Shown here: piece by piece, positions 17,545-27,174 of the stretch
How the letters are laid out: every line of letters starts with the position of its first letter
How positions within the stretch are numbered: position 1 is the stretch's first letter
Assembly (NCBI RefSeq): GCF_003574625.1
Contig: NZ_QNUJ01000016.1
Coordinates: 1-64,000 of the forward strand
Direction: 5' to 3'
Origin: Shinella zoogloeoides
GTDB taxonomy: Bacteria; Pseudomonadota; Alphaproteobacteria; Rhizobiales; Rhizobiaceae
Length of the DNA: 64,000 nt
Notes under the pieces: model-generated
Database searches by the model: none
Seen by the model: only the letters and a program-made list of their open reading frames with translations
What the model was told of the DNA's origin: nothing
Translations under genes and position numbers: made by a program

Positions 17545-18555
17545 ATGGCATCGTCAAGCCGCGCCGCCGACGCTTCCGGGGTTACGCGCAAGCTGATCCT
17601 GCTCGCCATCGCCGTCGTTCTCTTCGTGGCGCTCTATACGGGCGGCTGGTTCTATGCTGCAAGCTGGATCAAGGACCGGGTGGAGCGCGAGCTTGCCGCC
17701 TCCGCCCGGGGCATGCATTCGGCCGCGTGCAGCGATCTTTCCGTCCGCGGCTATCCGTTCCGCATCGGGGTGTTCTGCGATTCGGTCGCGATCGACGACC
17801 GTCCCTCCGGGCTTTCGGCGACCTTCGGGGCGCTGCGCTCGGCGGCGCAGGTCTATCGCCCCGGCCATGCGGTGTTCGAGCTGGACGGGCCGGCGCAGGT
17901 GCGCGTGACGCCCGACCTTGTCTTCGATGCCGACTGGGACCTTATGCATGCCAGCGCCGTCGCCTGGGCGGACGGCCTCGACCGGTTCTCCGCCGCCTAT
18001 GACGGGCTGAAGGGCAAGCTGAACATGCCCTCGGAAGGGCTTTCCGTCGGCATTGCCGCGGCTCATGGCGAGAAGCATGTCCGCCGGTCCGGTGACGCGC
18101 TCGACGTTGCCGCCTCGCTCGACGCGCTTTCGCTGGAGCTCAACGGCAAGGCGCTGCCGCCGATGAACGTCGCGGCCGACCTGACGATCGCCGATGCCGC
18201 CAAATGGCTGACCGCCGAAGGCCCGCCGCCGAACCTGCCGCTCGGCACGAGCACGGAATTGCGAAGCCTGTCGTTCGATCTCGGTGCGGGCCAGACGCTG
18301 GCGCTTTCCGGTCCCGTGACGGTGGGCGATGACGGCACCGTCTCCGGCGCGCTCGACCTCACCATCGAAGGCATCACGGCCTGGCGCGACCGTGTCTCGG
18401 AGCTGTTTCCGCAGGCCGCAAAGACGGCAAAGCGTGTCGCGGAGGCCGTCAAAATTCTTTCGGGCGGACAGGAGCGGGCCGTCGTGAAGGTCAATATCCG
18501 GCAGGGGACGGTCTATCTCGGCCTCTTCCCCGTCGCGGAAATCCCGCCCCTCTGA
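17545..18555 (+). CDS. DUF2125 envelope protein
   Basis: The 336-residue protein has one N-terminal membrane helix (about 15-37) followed by an extracytoplasmic beta-rich domain. The early segment WIKDRVERELAASARGM, the RGYPFRIGVFC block and two cysteines (CSDL and VFCDS) are typical of DUF2125, a family of unknown function found mainly in alphaproteobacteria. GGAGAA lies five bases before the ATG. Its stop directly abuts that of tyrC on the other strand. Confidence 0.82.
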   Translation: MASSSRAADASGVTRKLILLAIAVVLFVALYTGGWFYAASWIKDRVERELAASARGMHSAACSDLSVRGYPFRIGVFCDSVAIDDRPSGLSATFGALRSAAQVYRPGHAVFELDGPAQVRVTPDLVFDADWDLMHASAVAWADGLDRFSAAYDGLKGKLNMPSEGLSVGIAAAHGEKHVRRSGDALDVAASLDALSLELNGKALPPMNVAADLTIADAAKWLTAEGPPPNLPLGTSTELRSLSFDLGAGQTLALSGPVTVGDDGTVSGALDLTIEGITAWRDRVSELFPQAAKTAKRVAEAVKILSGGQERAVVKVNIRQGTVYLGLFPVAEIPPL

Positions 18556-19488
18556 TCAGCCCTTCTTGTCGTCGTCGACCGGGCGGCCGAAGTTCGGCGC
18601 GGCGGTGTCCTGGCCGGCGTCGATGATCGAGCGGCGGATGGCGCGGGTGCGGGTGAAGAGATCGAAGAGCTTGTCCCCGTCGCCCCAGCGGATCGCCCGC
18701 TGCAGATAGGCGAGGTCCTCGGAAAAGCGCGCCAGCATTTCGAGGATCGCATCCTTGTTGTGCAGGCAGACGTCGCGCCACATGGTCGGGTCCGAGGCGG
18801 CAAGGCGCGTGAAGTCGCGGAAGCCGGAGGCCGAATATTTGATGACTTCCGATTCCGTCACCGTCTCCAGGTCGTCCGCCGTGCCGACGATGTTGTAGGC
18901 GATGATGTGCGGCAAGTGGGAGACGATGGCGAGCACCTTGTCGTGGTGCTCCGTGTCCATCTCGTCGACCTTCGAGCCGAGCGCCTCCCAGAAGGCGGCA
19001 AGCTTGCGCTTGGCGTCCTTGTCGGTGCCGTGCACCGGGGTCAGGATGCACCAGCGGCCCTGGAAGAGTTCGGCAAAGCCGGCATCGGGGCCGGAATGCT
19101 CGGTGCCGGCCAGCGGGTGGCCCGGAATGAAATGCACGTTCTTCGGCATGTGCGGCAGCATCTGCGCGACGACCGATGCCTTGGTGGAGCCGACATCGGT
19201 GACGATGGCGCCGGGCTTCAAGTGCGGGGCGATCTCTTCCGCCACCTTGCCGGAGGCGCCGACGGGCACCGAGACGATGACGAGATCCGCGCCCTCGGCC
19301 GCCTTGCCGGCGTCATGGACATAGTCGGTGCCGAGTTCCAGCGCGCGGGCGCGGTCCAGCGTCTCCATGCTGCGGCTGGAGATGGTGACGGTCTTCGCAA
19401 GGCCCTTGGCCTTGACGGCGCGGGCGATGGAGGAGCCGATGAGGCCGATGCCGATCAGCGCGATCTTGTCGAAATGTCCGTCCGTCAT
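18556..19488 (-). CDS. tyrC: Prephenate/arogenate dehydrogenase
   Basis: The 310-residue enzyme oxidatively decarboxylates prephenate (or arogenate) in tyrosine synthesis. The Rossmann motif IGIGLIGSS is at 12-20, the catalytic histidine block HFIPGHPLAGTEHSG follows, and the C-terminal helical dimer domain has HLPHIIAYNIVG and SGFRDFTRLAASDP. Length is normal for the monofunctional cyclohexadienyl type. The last residues (about 295-310) are charged and poorly conserved. It may be co-transcribed behind the methyltransferase gene, with 33 bases between. Confidence 0.93.
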   Translation of the reverse strand: MTDGHFDKIALIGIGLIGSSIARAVKAKGLAKTVTISSRSMETLDRARALELGTDYVHDAGKAAEGADLVIVSVPVGASGKVAEEIAPHLKPGAIVTDVGSTKASVVAQMLPHMPKNVHFIPGHPLAGTEHSGPDAGFAELFQGRWCILTPVHGTDKDAKRKLAAFWEALGSKVDEMDTEHHDKVLAIVSHLPHIIAYNIVGTADDLETVTESEVIKYSASGFRDFTRLAASDPTMWRDVCLHNKDAILEMLARFSEDLAYLQRAIRWGDGDKLFDLFTRTRAIRRSIIDAGQDTAAPNFGRPVDDDKKG

Positions 19489-19521
19489 GCCCGTTGCCCT
19501 TTTTTGCCGTTCGGGCCCGCT

Positions 19522-20289
19522 CTAGCGGGCGGGCCGGCTTTTGTCGAGGGTGCGCTCGCGCGTCGTGGGGATGCCCTGCGGGGCGAGCACCGGCACGAAG
19601 ACGCGGCGCGAGGCGCGGGCGGCGACGGGCAGGCCCTGATAGAGCCGCTTCTGGGCCTCGACGATGATGACGCCCGAGAACATCGGCCAGAGCGAGCGGC
19701 CGAGCCGCTCGAAGGCGCTGCGCAGCTTCTGCACGCCGCGCAGCTTGGAGGGCGGGAAGAACAGCGCCTCGGCCGAGGCGCCGGGGGTGAAATTGGTCTC
19801 GCGCAGCAGCGCGGTGAGCTGGCCGCGCGAATAGGGCCGGCCGGAGCCGAAGGGCGTGTGCTCCATGCGCGCCCAGACGCCGCGCCGGTTCGGTACGACG
19901 ATGACGAGGCGGCCGCCGGGCGCCAGCACGCGCCAGAGTTCCTTCATCGTCTCGCGCGGGTTCTCGGCGAATTCCAGCGAATGCACCATCAATATCCGGT
20001 CGACCGAGGCGTCCGGCAGGGGCAGTTCCTCGTCGAAGATCAGCGCCGTCGAGGAAAGCTCGCCCGGCGGCCAGTTCACCGCGCCCTGGCCGGCCGGCAT
20101 GAAGGCGAAGGTGCGCTCCGTATCGGCGCGGAAGCGGTCGAGATAGGGCACGGCATAGCCGAGCCCGACCAGCCGCTCGTCCGGCAGCCGCGCCCAGAGC
20201 GAGGCGAGCGCCATGGCGATCGAGTGATCGGCAAGGCGGCCGAGGGGCGAGTGGTAGAATTCGCGGAGGTCGACGATATCTGCATGCAT
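19522..20289 (-). CDS. Class I SAM-dependent methyltransferase
   Basis: The 255-residue protein is a Rossmann-like methyltransferase: [13 protein letters not shown] fits a degenerate motif [20 protein letters not shown] is motif II/III and [19 protein letters not shown] is the post-motif III strand of the UbiE/Methyltransf_11 group. The substrate is not evident. The ATG at 20289 gives [17 protein letters not shown], the family N-terminus. It is divergent from gloB with 91 bases between starts, a pairing seen in several rhizobia. Confidence 0.82.
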   Translation of the reverse strand: MHADIVDLREFYHSPLGRLADHSIAMALASLWARLPDERLVGLGYAVPYLDRFRADTERTFAFMPAGQGAVNWPPGELSSTALIFDEELPLPDASVDRILMVHSLEFAENPRETMKELWRVLAPGGRLVIVVPNRRGVWARMEHTPFGSGRPYSRGQLTALLRETNFTPGASAEALFFPPSKLRGVQKLRSAFERLGRSLWPMFSGVIIVEAQKRLYQGLPVAARASRRVFVPVLAPQGIPTTRERTLDKSRPAR

Positions 20290-20380
20290 GGACAAGATGT
20301 TAGCGATGGTCCGGTGGACTTCAAGGCCGATTGCCTTACATTCGCCCGCGATGCCCTGCCGATATGACGAGGAATGGACC

Positions 20381-21145
20381 ATGACCCCGCTGGAAATCGA
20401 ACTCTTTGCCTGCCGCAGCGACAATTTCGGCGTGCTCCTGCACGATCCGGCGACGGGCGCGACGGCGAGCATCGATGCGCCGGAGGAAAAGCCGATCCTC
20501 GAGGCGCTGGAGCGCCGCGGCTGGCGCCTCAGCCATATCTTCACCACCCATCACCATGGCGACCATGTGGAGGCCAATCTTGCGCTGAAGGACCGCTTCG
20601 GCGCGACGATCATCGGCCCGGCGCGCGAGACCATTCCGGGCATCGACCGCAAGGTGGATGGCGGCGACAGCTTCGATTTCGCCGGCCGGCGCGTCGAGGT
20701 CATCGCGACGCCGGGCCATACGCTCGGCCACATCTGCTTCCACCTGCCGGAGGAGAAGCTGCTCTTTGCCGCCGATACGCTCTTCGCGCTCGGCTGCGGC
20801 CGGCTCTTCGAGGGCACGCCCGCGCAGATGTGGGATTCGCTGTCGAAGCTCGCCGCGCTGCCGGAGGAGACGACCGTCTATTTCGGCCATGAATACACGC
20901 TGTCGAATGCCCGCTTTGCGAAGACGGTGGATCCGGACAACGTTGCACTCGCGCACCGTGTCGAGGAGATCGAGGCGTTGCGGGCCGCCGGTGCCTTCAC
21001 CGCGCCGACGACCATCGGTCTCGAAAAGGCGACCAATCCGTTCCTGCGTGCCCGCGATCCGGCGATCCGCCGCCATCTCGGCATGGAGGGGGCGAGCGAC
21101 ACCGAGGTCTTCGCCGAAATCCGCGGGCGGAAGGACCGGTTCTGA
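20381..21145 (+). CDS. gloB: Hydroxyacylglutathione hydrolase (glyoxalase II)
   Basis: The 254-residue metallo-beta-lactamase-fold enzyme hydrolyses S-lactoylglutathione in methylglyoxal detoxification. The metal motif THHHGDH is at residues 56-62, with further ligands in [25 protein letters not shown] and YFGHEYT. The C-terminal glutathione-binding domain ends [18 protein letters not shown] precedes the ATG at 20381; an upstream open frame is non-conserved. It converges on the EamA gene with two bases between stops. Confidence 0.94.
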   Translation: MTPLEIELFACRSDNFGVLLHDPATGATASIDAPEEKPILEALERRGWRLSHIFTTHHHGDHVEANLALKDRFGATIIGPARETIPGIDRKVDGGDSFDFAGRRVEVIATPGHTLGHICFHLPEEKLLFAADTLFALGCGRLFEGTPAQMWDSLSKLAALPEETTVYFGHEYTLSNARFAKTVDPDNVALAHRVEEIEALRAAGAFTAPTTIGLEKATNPFLRARDPAIRRHLGMEGASDTEVFAEIRGRKDRF

Positions 21146-21147
21146 GA

Positions 21148-22029
21148 TCAGGCGGGGCTTGCGACCCGCCGCCTGAAGATCATGTCCTTGGCGGCGAGCA
21201 CCGCGCCGCCCGTCACCAGCAGGCAGGCCAGCGCGATGGTCCAGCTCGGCTCGGCAAAGCCGGAAAGCACGAGGACCAGCGTGGAGAGCAGCGGCGCGGC
21301 GTAGCTCGCGGCGCCGAGGATCTGGATGTCGCCGTTCTTCACCCCGAAATCCCAGACGTAGAAGGCGGCGCCCACCGGCAGCAGGCCGAGACCGGCGACG
21401 GCGAGCCATTCGAAGCCCGTCTGCGGCCAGACCGTCGTTTCCAGCAGCAGGTGGCAGATGAGCGACAGGATCGCGGTGGCGAGGCAATAGCCGGTCACCA
21501 CATCCGTTGAGACGGCCTCGAAGCTGCGGGTGGCCAGCGAATAGCCGGCCCAGGTGAAGGCGCACAGGAAGGCCGCACCATAGCCGATGAGATAGGCGCT
21601 CTCAAAGGCGACGCCGTTGCGCCCGACGATGAGCGCGGTGCCGCCGAGGCCGAGCAGCGTGCCGACCACATGGTTCCAGCGCAGCGTCTCGCCCGGCAGC
21701 AGCGCCGAGCCGGTGACGATGAGGAGCGGCCACAGATAGGCGATCAGGCTCGCCTCGACCGCCGGCGCGTTGCGCAGGGCCGTGAAGTAGAGGAAGTGAT
21801 AGCCGAAGAGGCCGAGAATGCCGGTGACCCAGACCTTCGCCGGCTGCCTCAGCAGGCGCGCGCGCTGCGGCCGCGCGATGAGCGCGGCGATGCCGGGCAG
21901 GCTGCCGATCAGGAAGCAGATGGCGGAAAGCTGGAAGGGCGGCATCTTGCCGGAGGCCGCGGTAAAGAGCGCCAGCAGCGCCCACATCAGGATCGCCGTA
22001 AAGCCGATCAGGGTTGCACGTGTTTTCAA
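21148..22029 (-). CDS. DMT-superfamily exporter (EamA; YddG-like)
   Basis: The 293-residue protein has ten hydrophobic helices and two EamA repeats. ALRNAPAVEASLIAYLWPLLIV and the second-half ILGAASYAAPLLSTL are close to aromatic amino acid exporters of the YddG group, so efflux of amino acids or related metabolites is likely but not proved. The start is TTG at 22029, supported by GGAG seven bases upstream and the lack of an ATG nearby. It lies downstream of the DUF3108 gene in the same direction with 36 bases between. Confidence 0.82.
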   Translation of the reverse strand: MKTRATLIGFTAILMWALLALFTAASGKMPPFQLSAICFLIGSLPGIAALIARPQRARLLRQPAKVWVTGILGLFGYHFLYFTALRNAPAVEASLIAYLWPLLIVTGSALLPGETLRWNHVVGTLLGLGGTALIVGRNGVAFESAYLIGYGAAFLCAFTWAGYSLATRSFEAVSTDVVTGYCLATAILSLICHLLLETTVWPQTGFEWLAVAGLGLLPVGAAFYVWDFGVKNGDIQILGAASYAAPLLSTLVLVLSGFAEPSWTIALACLLVTGGAVLAAKDMIFRRRVASPA

Positions 22030-22065
22030 GCGATCGCTCCGCCGGTCTGCCGACCGGCGGCCGCA

Positions 22066-22842
22066 TCAACCGCCGAAGCGCGTGGCCGAGACGGTAACGG
22101 GGCCGAGCTTGGTCGGAATCCTCACATAGACCGGAGCATATACATTCGCTTCCTCGGCCTTGGCAAACCAGATTTCCATCGTTTTCAGCCGGCGCAGGTA
22201 TTCGACGTCGTCGCGGCCCTTCTTGTAGCCGGATTTCGGGATGAAGCGGATGCCGCAGACCACGACCTCGCCCTTGAAGCCTTTGGTGGAATAGGGCTTC
22301 GTGCCCTTCGACGTCAGCTGGAAATCCATGCGGGATTCGCCGTCGAAGATCGGCAGCGTCTTGGGGCAGATGCGCTTGCCGGCAGGAATGATGAGGCCGG
22401 AGATCGGGTCGAGCACCGCGCGCATGTCGGCGCTGGAGACGGGCACCCAGTTGGCCGGCTTCTTGCGCGCCGGCACCATGCTGGCATGGATGACATTGCC
22501 GTTGCGGAAGGTCACGTCGATGGCGCGGCCGCGCTTGCCGCTGCGATAGGTCACCGAATAGGAGGTGGCGTGCAGGTTGTCGCGCCCGATGGTGCCGGAA
22601 ACGGAGGTCGTGCCCTGCGTGCGGGAGAAGATGTCGACAAGGCCCGCCGAATGCAGACTGCCGGAAATGGTGTAGCGGTTGCCGGAAAATGCCGAGCGGA
22701 AGCTGGCGGTGGCGACCGGCAGGCCGGAAAGGCGGATGCTGTAGTCCGTCTGGTGCTGGACTTCCGCAGCCGACAGGGGGCCCACACCGCCCAGAAGCGC
22801 AAGCGACGCCGCTGCGCCAGCAATCCAACCCCGCCCGTTCAT
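22066..22842 (-). CDS. DUF3108 periplasmic protein
   Basis: The 258-residue precursor has a signal peptide (about residues 1-25, ending PLSAAEV) and a DUF3108 domain with an N-terminal beta region (YSIRLSGLPVATASF) and the C-terminal block RRLKTMEIWFAKAEEANVYAPVYVRIPTKLG. The family is of unknown function in the proteobacterial envelope. AGGAG lies eight bases before the ATG at 22842; a longer frame has no signal peptide. A 7-bp hairpin sits just upstream of the ribosome site. It is divergent from rpmB. Confidence 0.82.
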   Translation of the reverse strand: MNGRGWIAGAAASLALLGGVGPLSAAEVQHQTDYSIRLSGLPVATASFRSAFSGNRYTISGSLHSAGLVDIFSRTQGTTSVSGTIGRDNLHATSYSVTYRSGKRGRAIDVTFRNGNVIHASMVPARKKPANWVPVSSADMRAVLDPISGLIIPAGKRICPKTLPIFDGESRMDFQLTSKGTKPYSTKGFKGEVVVCGIRFIPKSGYKKGRDDVEYLRRLKTMEIWFAKAEEANVYAPVYVRIPTKLGPVTVSATRFGG

Positions 22843-22859
22843 CGTCTCGACTCCTGGAG

Positions 22860-22880
22860 CCTTCCGTTTTCTTCGGAAGG
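22860..22880 (-). other. Leader hairpin before the DUF3108 gene
   Basis: CCTTCCG and CGGAAGG form a perfect 7-bp stem around a 7-base loop, six bases upstream of the AGGAG ribosome site of the DUF3108 gene. Function is unknown. The rest of the 342-base gap between DUF3108 and rpmB (22843-23184) holds the rpmB promoter and no other gene that I can see. Confidence 0.45.
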
Positions 22881-23067
22881 CGAATGTACCGTCCTGATCC
22901 GGCCGTTCCGGCAAGACCGCGCGAGCCGTGCCGGAATCGTCCCGCAGAAGCCCCGCCTAGCCCGCCATTGCGGCGATTCTACGCCGTGGAAAATCGCGCC
23001 TTTGCCTGCTATTGCCTGCAAATCATGACGCTTGGCAACTGAATTCCCGCTGAACGGCAGGTTTGGC

Positions 23068-23096
23068 TTGACGTCGCCGGCCAGTGTGACTATAGA
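23068..23096 (+). promoter_or_regulatory. Housekeeping-type promoter of rpmB
   Basis: TTGACG at 23068-23073 and TATAGA at 23091-23096 are separated by exactly 17 bases and lie 89 bases before the rpmB start. This is a near-consensus sigma-70 (RpoD) promoter, as expected for a strongly expressed ribosomal protein gene. Transcription would start near 23103. Confidence 0.8.
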
Positions 23097-23184
23097 ACCG
23101 CAACTTTCCAAAAAGGCCAGACGGACTGCGGCCGGTTTCGGTGCCGGAAACGTATTGTCCTGAACAAGAAAAAATAGGTGTACC

Positions 23185-23478
23185 ATGTCCCGTAGTTGCG
23201 AATTGACCGGCAAGGGCGTCCAGTCGGGCAACAATGTGAGCCACGCAAACAACAAGACGAAGCGCAAGTTCCTGCCGAACCTGTGCAATGTCACGCTGAT
23301 TTCCGACGCCCTCGGCCAGCGTTTCCGTCTTCGCGTTTCCGCAGCCGCTCTCCGCTCGGTCGAGCACCGCGGCGGTCTCGATGCCTTCCTCCTGAAGGCT
23401 GAAGAGAACGAACTGTCGATGCGCGCCCGTCTGCTGCGCCGCCAGATCGCCAAGAAGACGGCTGCCGCTGCCGCCTGA
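23185..23478 (+). CDS. rpmB: 50S ribosomal protein L28
   Basis: The 97-residue basic protein begins [27 protein letters not shown], the L28 signature, and continues [41 protein letters not shown]. It lacks zinc-binding cysteine pairs, as normal in alphaproteobacteria. An AGGTG site precedes the ATG, and a strong promoter lies upstream. A 9-bp hairpin follows the gene. Confidence 0.97.
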   Translation: MSRSCELTGKGVQSGNNVSHANNKTKRKFLPNLCNVTLISDALGQRFRLRVSAAALRSVEHRGGLDAFLLKAEENELSMRARLLRRQIAKKTAAAAA

Positions 23479-23503
23479 TCCAGGCAAGAGGCCGAAGCAT
23501 TCT

Positions 23504-23540
23504 CATTGAGGCTTGACCGCTTTGCGGGCAGGCCTCAATG
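23504..23540 (+). terminator. Hairpin after rpmB, possible terminator
   Basis: CATTGAGGC at 23504-23512 pairs with GCCTCAATG at 23532-23540 around a 19-base loop. Only a short CTTTG follows, so termination may be partial. It lies between rpmB and the downstream transporter and could leave read-through into yhhQ. Confidence 0.4.
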
Positions 23541-23566
23541 CTTTGCGCGCAACATCGTTACTCCAA

Positions 23567-23596
23567 CTGGTGGCATCACCCAGGATAAAAAAATGC
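23567..23596 (+). promoter_or_regulatory. Candidate preQ1-type translational switch over the yhhQ start
   Basis: CTGG (23567-23570) pairs with CCAG (23580-23583), extendable with TG/CA, leaving GCAT (23573-23576) in the loop. After the stem comes an A-rich tract GATAAAAAA, then ATGC (23593-23596), complementary to the loop GCAT. A small hairpin, A-rich linker and loop-to-tail pseudoknot are the design of class I preQ1 riboswitches. The 3' stem strand also holds AGGA, the likely ribosome site, so folding would hide it. The loop is shorter than consensus, so this is a suggestion only. Confidence 0.35.
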
Positions 23597-24231
23597 TTGC
23601 GAACCGCGTTACCCTTATCTATGTCCTCCTGATGACGGCCGTGGTCGTCGCCTCCAACGTGCTGGTGCAGTACCCGCTTTCGGGCGAGCTGTTCGGCATC
23701 GCGCTCGGCGATCTCCTGACCTATGGCGCCTTCACCTATCCCGTCGCCTTCCTCATCACCGACCTCACCAACCGCCAGTTCGGTCCGCGCGTCGCGCGCC
23801 GCGTCGTGGCGGCCGGCTTCCTCGTGGCGGTGCTGTTCTCGATCGGCGCATCCACGCCGCGCATCGCCATCGCCTCCGGCTCGGCCTTCCTTGCCGGCCA
23901 GTTGCTCGACATCTCGGTCTTCAACAGGCTGCGGCGGCAGACCTGGTGGCGCGCGCCGCTGATCGCCTCGCTGATCGGCTCGGTGCTCGATACGGCGATC
24001 TTCTTTTCCTTCTCCTTCGCGCCGGCCTTCTCGATCTTCGGCCCCAACGACGTCTTCGCGATCGAATGGGCGCCGGTGCTGGGCGTCTTCACGACCGAGA
24101 TGCCGCGCTGGATTTCCTGGGCGATGGGTGACCTTTCCGTGAAGGTCGTGGTCGGCCTCGTCATGCTGCTGCCCTATGGCGCCCTGATGAGCCGGCTGAT
24201 GCCGATGCCGGGCGTCGAGAAGACGGCCTGA
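23593..24231 (+). CDS. yhhQ: Queuosine precursor transporter (YhhQ/COG1738)
   Basis: The 212-residue membrane protein has about six helices. GDLLTYGAFTYPVAFLITDLTNRQFGPRVARRVV is the conserved VUT family core, and SVLDTAIFFSFSFAP follows. YhhQ of E. coli imports the queuosine precursors preQ0 and preQ1. The ATG at 23593 starts the first helix and is preceded by AGGA seven bases away; an upstream open frame would begin inside the rpmB hairpin. The gene follows rpmB, an arrangement conserved in rhizobia. Substrate identity rests on family knowledge. Confidence 0.88.
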   Translation: MLANRVTLIYVLLMTAVVVASNVLVQYPLSGELFGIALGDLLTYGAFTYPVAFLITDLTNRQFGPRVARRVVAAGFLVAVLFSIGASTPRIAIASGSAFLAGQLLDISVFNRLRRQTWWRAPLIASLIGSVLDTAIFFSFSFAPAFSIFGPNDVFAIEWAPVLGVFTTEMPRWISWAMGDLSVKVVVGLVMLLPYGALMSRLMPMPGVEKTA

Positions 24232-24252
24232 GGCGACGTAACGCCTATTTTT
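24231..24252 (+). terminator. Short terminator after yhhQ
   Basis: AGGCG at 24231-24235 pairs with CGCCT at 24242-24246, followed by A and five Ts (24248-24252). The stem is short but the T-run is clear. It begins on the last base of the yhhQ stop and overlaps the stop of the convergent phytase-like gene. Confidence 0.45.
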
Positions 24253-25267
24253 CTGGAAGCAGCCGGAATTCAAGCATCAGGTTGCGCTGGAGGATGGAGT
24301 GGTTGTCGTCGGAAACGACGATGATACGGATATCGTCCTTTGCCATCGCCACCACGTCCAGCCCTTCCATATTGTCGATCTGCTGGCGAAGGTCGGCGTC
24401 GATCAGCACCTCGCCGTCGACGACCGCACCGGGGCGGATCGTGTCGCCGGCGATCCGGCGAATGCGCATGCCCATGCCGTCCGAAAAGCGGAAACGGCGC
24501 TCCAGCAGCAAGAGATCGCCGTTCGGCAGGAAGGCGCCGTCGGTAATGTCCCAGGGTTCGCTGCGTTTCACGGCGAAGAGGCCGGCGCGCGGGCCGGCGA
24601 GCACGGCGGCGAACACATTGCCGCCGGCATCGAGGCTGCGCTCGGTCACGGTTACCGGCACGGCGCCGAGCGGGCCTTTCGCCGGGGACATGGCAAGCGT
24701 CTCCATGCCGCGGTTTCGGCGGATTTCCCGCCGCTCTATGGGCAGCGGCAGGCGGCGCTTCGGCCTGGCGTCCATGAAGCCGGGATCGGGATAGGCGTCG
24801 ATCCGGTGAAGTCCCTCGAAGCTGACGAGGAGTTCGCCCCTGCTTATCGCAAGACCCTCGGCATCCATCTTCTCCTTGGGATTCCCGTCGCGTCCGTCGC
24901 GGTCGATCATCGAGCGGATCTTTACGCCCGCAAGGCCGCTCAACCGGCCTTCACCGTCGCGCTCGATACGGCCGGTCAGCCAGTGGCCGGTATCGAGCAC
25001 CGACACGAAATGCTCACGGTCGTCGCGGAAGCGGATCGCCGAGACGGCACCGAGCAAGGGGCTTGACGACGAATAGGCGATGCCCCCGAGGAATTCGAGC
25101 TTGCCGAAGATGCGCCGGTCGGAGCCCGGCGTAAATTGCGTGATGGTGCGGCTGGAGACGGGAATATCCGCGGCAGATACCGGCCGCGCGAGCGGCAGGC
25201 AGAGCAGGGCGCAAAGAGCGATTGCGGGAAGGGCTGGCCGTCCCCGGTGCCGCGCCCTAGCCGGCAC
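24245..25267 (-). CDS. Esterase-like phytase family protein, exported
   Basis: The 340-residue precursor has an N-terminal signal peptide (hydrophobic core [13 protein letters not shown], cleavage near PVSAAD, residue about 33). The body is the phytase-like beta-propeller domain (PF13449), with segments [31 protein letters not shown] and [10 protein letters not shown]. Enzymatic activity in this family is mostly untested. The start is GTG at 25267, overlapping the last 11 bases of cobT, so it may be translated by coupling to cobT. Why it sits in the cobaltochelatase operon is unknown. Confidence 0.78.
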   Translation of the reverse strand: MPARARHRGRPALPAIALCALLCLPLARPVSAADIPVSSRTITQFTPGSDRRIFGKLEFLGGIAYSSSSPLLGAVSAIRFRDDREHFVSVLDTGHWLTGRIERDGEGRLSGLAGVKIRSMIDRDGRDGNPKEKMDAEGLAISRGELLVSFEGLHRIDAYPDPGFMDARPKRRLPLPIERREIRRNRGMETLAMSPAKGPLGAVPVTVTERSLDAGGNVFAAVLAGPRAGLFAVKRSEPWDITDGAFLPNGDLLLLERRFRFSDGMGMRIRRIAGDTIRPGAVVDGEVLIDADLRQQIDNMEGLDVVAMAKDDIRIIVVSDDNHSILQRNLMLEFRLLPEK

Positions 25268-27158
25268 GGCGCCGGCCGGCCGGGCGACGGGCCGTGCTTT
25301 CGTCGGCGAAGAGCGAGGCGAGCTGTTCGGTCATGGCGCCGGCCAGCTCGTCCGCATCGACGATGGTGACGGCGCGGCGATAATAGCGCGTCACGTCATG
25401 GCCGATGCCGATGGCCAGCAGTTCGACGGGCGAGCGCGTCTCGATTTGTTCGATGACGGCGCGCAGGTGCCGTTCCAGATAGTTGCCGGGGTTCACCGAG
25501 AGCGTCGAATCGTCGACCGGCGCGCCGTCCGAGATCATCATCAGGATGCGGCGCTGTTCGGGCCGGGCCAGCAGGCGGTCATGCGCCCAGATCAGCGCCT
25601 CGCCGTCGATGTTTTCCTTCAGCAGGCCCTCGCGCATCATCAGGCCGAGATTGCGCCTTGCGCGTCGCCACGGGGCGTCGGCGCCCTTGTAGACGATGTG
25701 GCGCAGGTCGTTGAGGCGGCCGGGCGATTGCGGCTTGCCGCTGGCGAGCCATTTTTCACGCGACTGGCCGCCCTTCCACGCCTTGGTGGTGAAGCCGAGG
25801 ATTTCCACCTTCACGCCGCAGCGCTCCAGCGTGCGGGCAAGAATATCGGCGCAGGTGGCGGCGACGGTGATCGGGCGGCCGCGCATCGAGCCGGAATTGT
25901 CGATCAGCAGCGTCACGACCGTATCGCGGAAGGTCGTGTCCTTCTCGCGCTTGAAGGAGAGCGGCTGCATCGGATCGATGATGATGCGCTGCAGGCGGGC
26001 GCTGTCGAGATAGCCCTCTTCGAGGTCGAATTCCCAGGCGCGGTTCTGCTGCGCCATCAGGCGGCGCTGAAGCCGGTTGGCGAGGCGGCCGACGGCGCCC
26101 TGGAGATGGGCGAGCTGCTTGTCGAGGAAGGCGCGCAGGCGGTCGAGCTCCGCCTCGTCGCACAGTTCCTCGGCGGTGATCGTCTCGTCGAATTCCTGCG
26201 TGAAGACGCCGTAGTCGACCTTCTCGTTGAAATCCGTGAAGGGCTGGTTCGGGCGGCGGACCTCGCCGGGCTTTTCCGTCTCGTCGCCGTCGTCCTCGAC
26301 GAGATCGTCGTCGGAGATTTCCGCGCCGTCCATCTCGCCTTCGTCCATCTGCTCGTCGGACGTCTCGTTCTCGTCGGCGGGCGCTGAATCGTCGCCAGCG
26401 TCTTCCTGGCTGTTGTTGTCTTCCTGCTCGTCGCTGCGCGGCTGGTTCTCGTCCTCAGGCGTTTCCGAATCGTCCGGTTCGTTTTCGTCCTCGCCGTATT
26501 GCTCGGCGACGTTCATCGAGGCCAGCATGTTGCGCACGACGCGGGAGAAGGCCTGCTGGTCGTTGATGGCGGAGGAAAGGCCCTCCATGTCCTTGCCGGC
26601 CTTGTCCACGATGAAATCGCGCCAGAGGTCGAGCACCTTGCCGGCCGAGGCGGGTGGGGCCTGGCCGGTCAGCTTCTCGCGCACGATGAGCGCGACGGCC
26701 TCTTCAAGGGGGGCATCGGCCTGACGGGTGATCGCGCCGAAATTGGCCTTGGCGTATTTCTCCGTCAGCATGACGTTGAGGTTCTGCGCCATGCCATGCA
26801 TGCGGTTGGAGCCGATCGCCTCGACGCGCGCCTGCTCGACGGCGTCGAAGATCGCGCGGGCATCGGCGCCCTGCGGCGACATGGTCGCGTGGATGCGGGC
26901 GTCATGGCAGGCCTTGCGCAGCGCCATCGAGTCGCCGAGGCCGCGGGTCAGCGCGACTTCGGCCGGCGAGGGACGCTTGGACAGCTCCGGGAGGCGGATG
27001 CGCTCGCCGGTCATGCCGGGGCGCTCGTTGGCGAAGGTGACCTCCACCTCCGCGTCGCCCGAAACGGCGCGCACGCAGCCGGTCACCGCGCGGCGGAACG
27101 GTTCCATGTCCACCACGCCGCCGGGTCTCGGCTTCGAATTGTCTCCGCGGGCTGCCAT
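25257..27158 (-). CDS. cobT: Aerobic cobaltochelatase subunit CobT
   Basis: The 633-residue subunit of the CobNST complex inserts cobalt into hydrogenobyrinic acid a,c-diamide in aerobic cobalamin synthesis. The N-terminal 200 residues are helical, a highly acidic Asp/Glu/Asn-rich linker covers about 215-305, and a von Willebrand A domain follows with the metal site D420-N-S422-G-S424 (DNSGSMRG). This matches CobT in length and order. The ATG at 27158 has GAGGTG upstream. It lies 16 bases behind cobS; CobN must be elsewhere. Confidence 0.95.
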   Translation of the reverse strand: MAARGDNSKPRPGGVVDMEPFRRAVTGCVRAVSGDAEVEVTFANERPGMTGERIRLPELSKRPSPAEVALTRGLGDSMALRKACHDARIHATMSPQGADARAIFDAVEQARVEAIGSNRMHGMAQNLNVMLTEKYAKANFGAITRQADAPLEEAVALIVREKLTGQAPPASAGKVLDLWRDFIVDKAGKDMEGLSSAINDQQAFSRVVRNMLASMNVAEQYGEDENEPDDSETPEDENQPRSDEQEDNNSQEDAGDDSAPADENETSDEQMDEGEMDGAEISDDDLVEDDGDETEKPGEVRRPNQPFTDFNEKVDYGVFTQEFDETITAEELCDEAELDRLRAFLDKQLAHLQGAVGRLANRLQRRLMAQQNRAWEFDLEEGYLDSARLQRIIIDPMQPLSFKREKDTTFRDTVVTLLIDNSGSMRGRPITVAATCADILARTLERCGVKVEILGFTTKAWKGGQSREKWLASGKPQSPGRLNDLRHIVYKGADAPWRRARRNLGLMMREGLLKENIDGEALIWAHDRLLARPEQRRILMMISDGAPVDDSTLSVNPGNYLERHLRAVIEQIETRSPVELLAIGIGHDVTRYYRRAVTIVDADELAGAMTEQLASLFADESTARRPAGRRRAG

Positions 27159-27174
27159 GCGCTTCACCTCGCCG

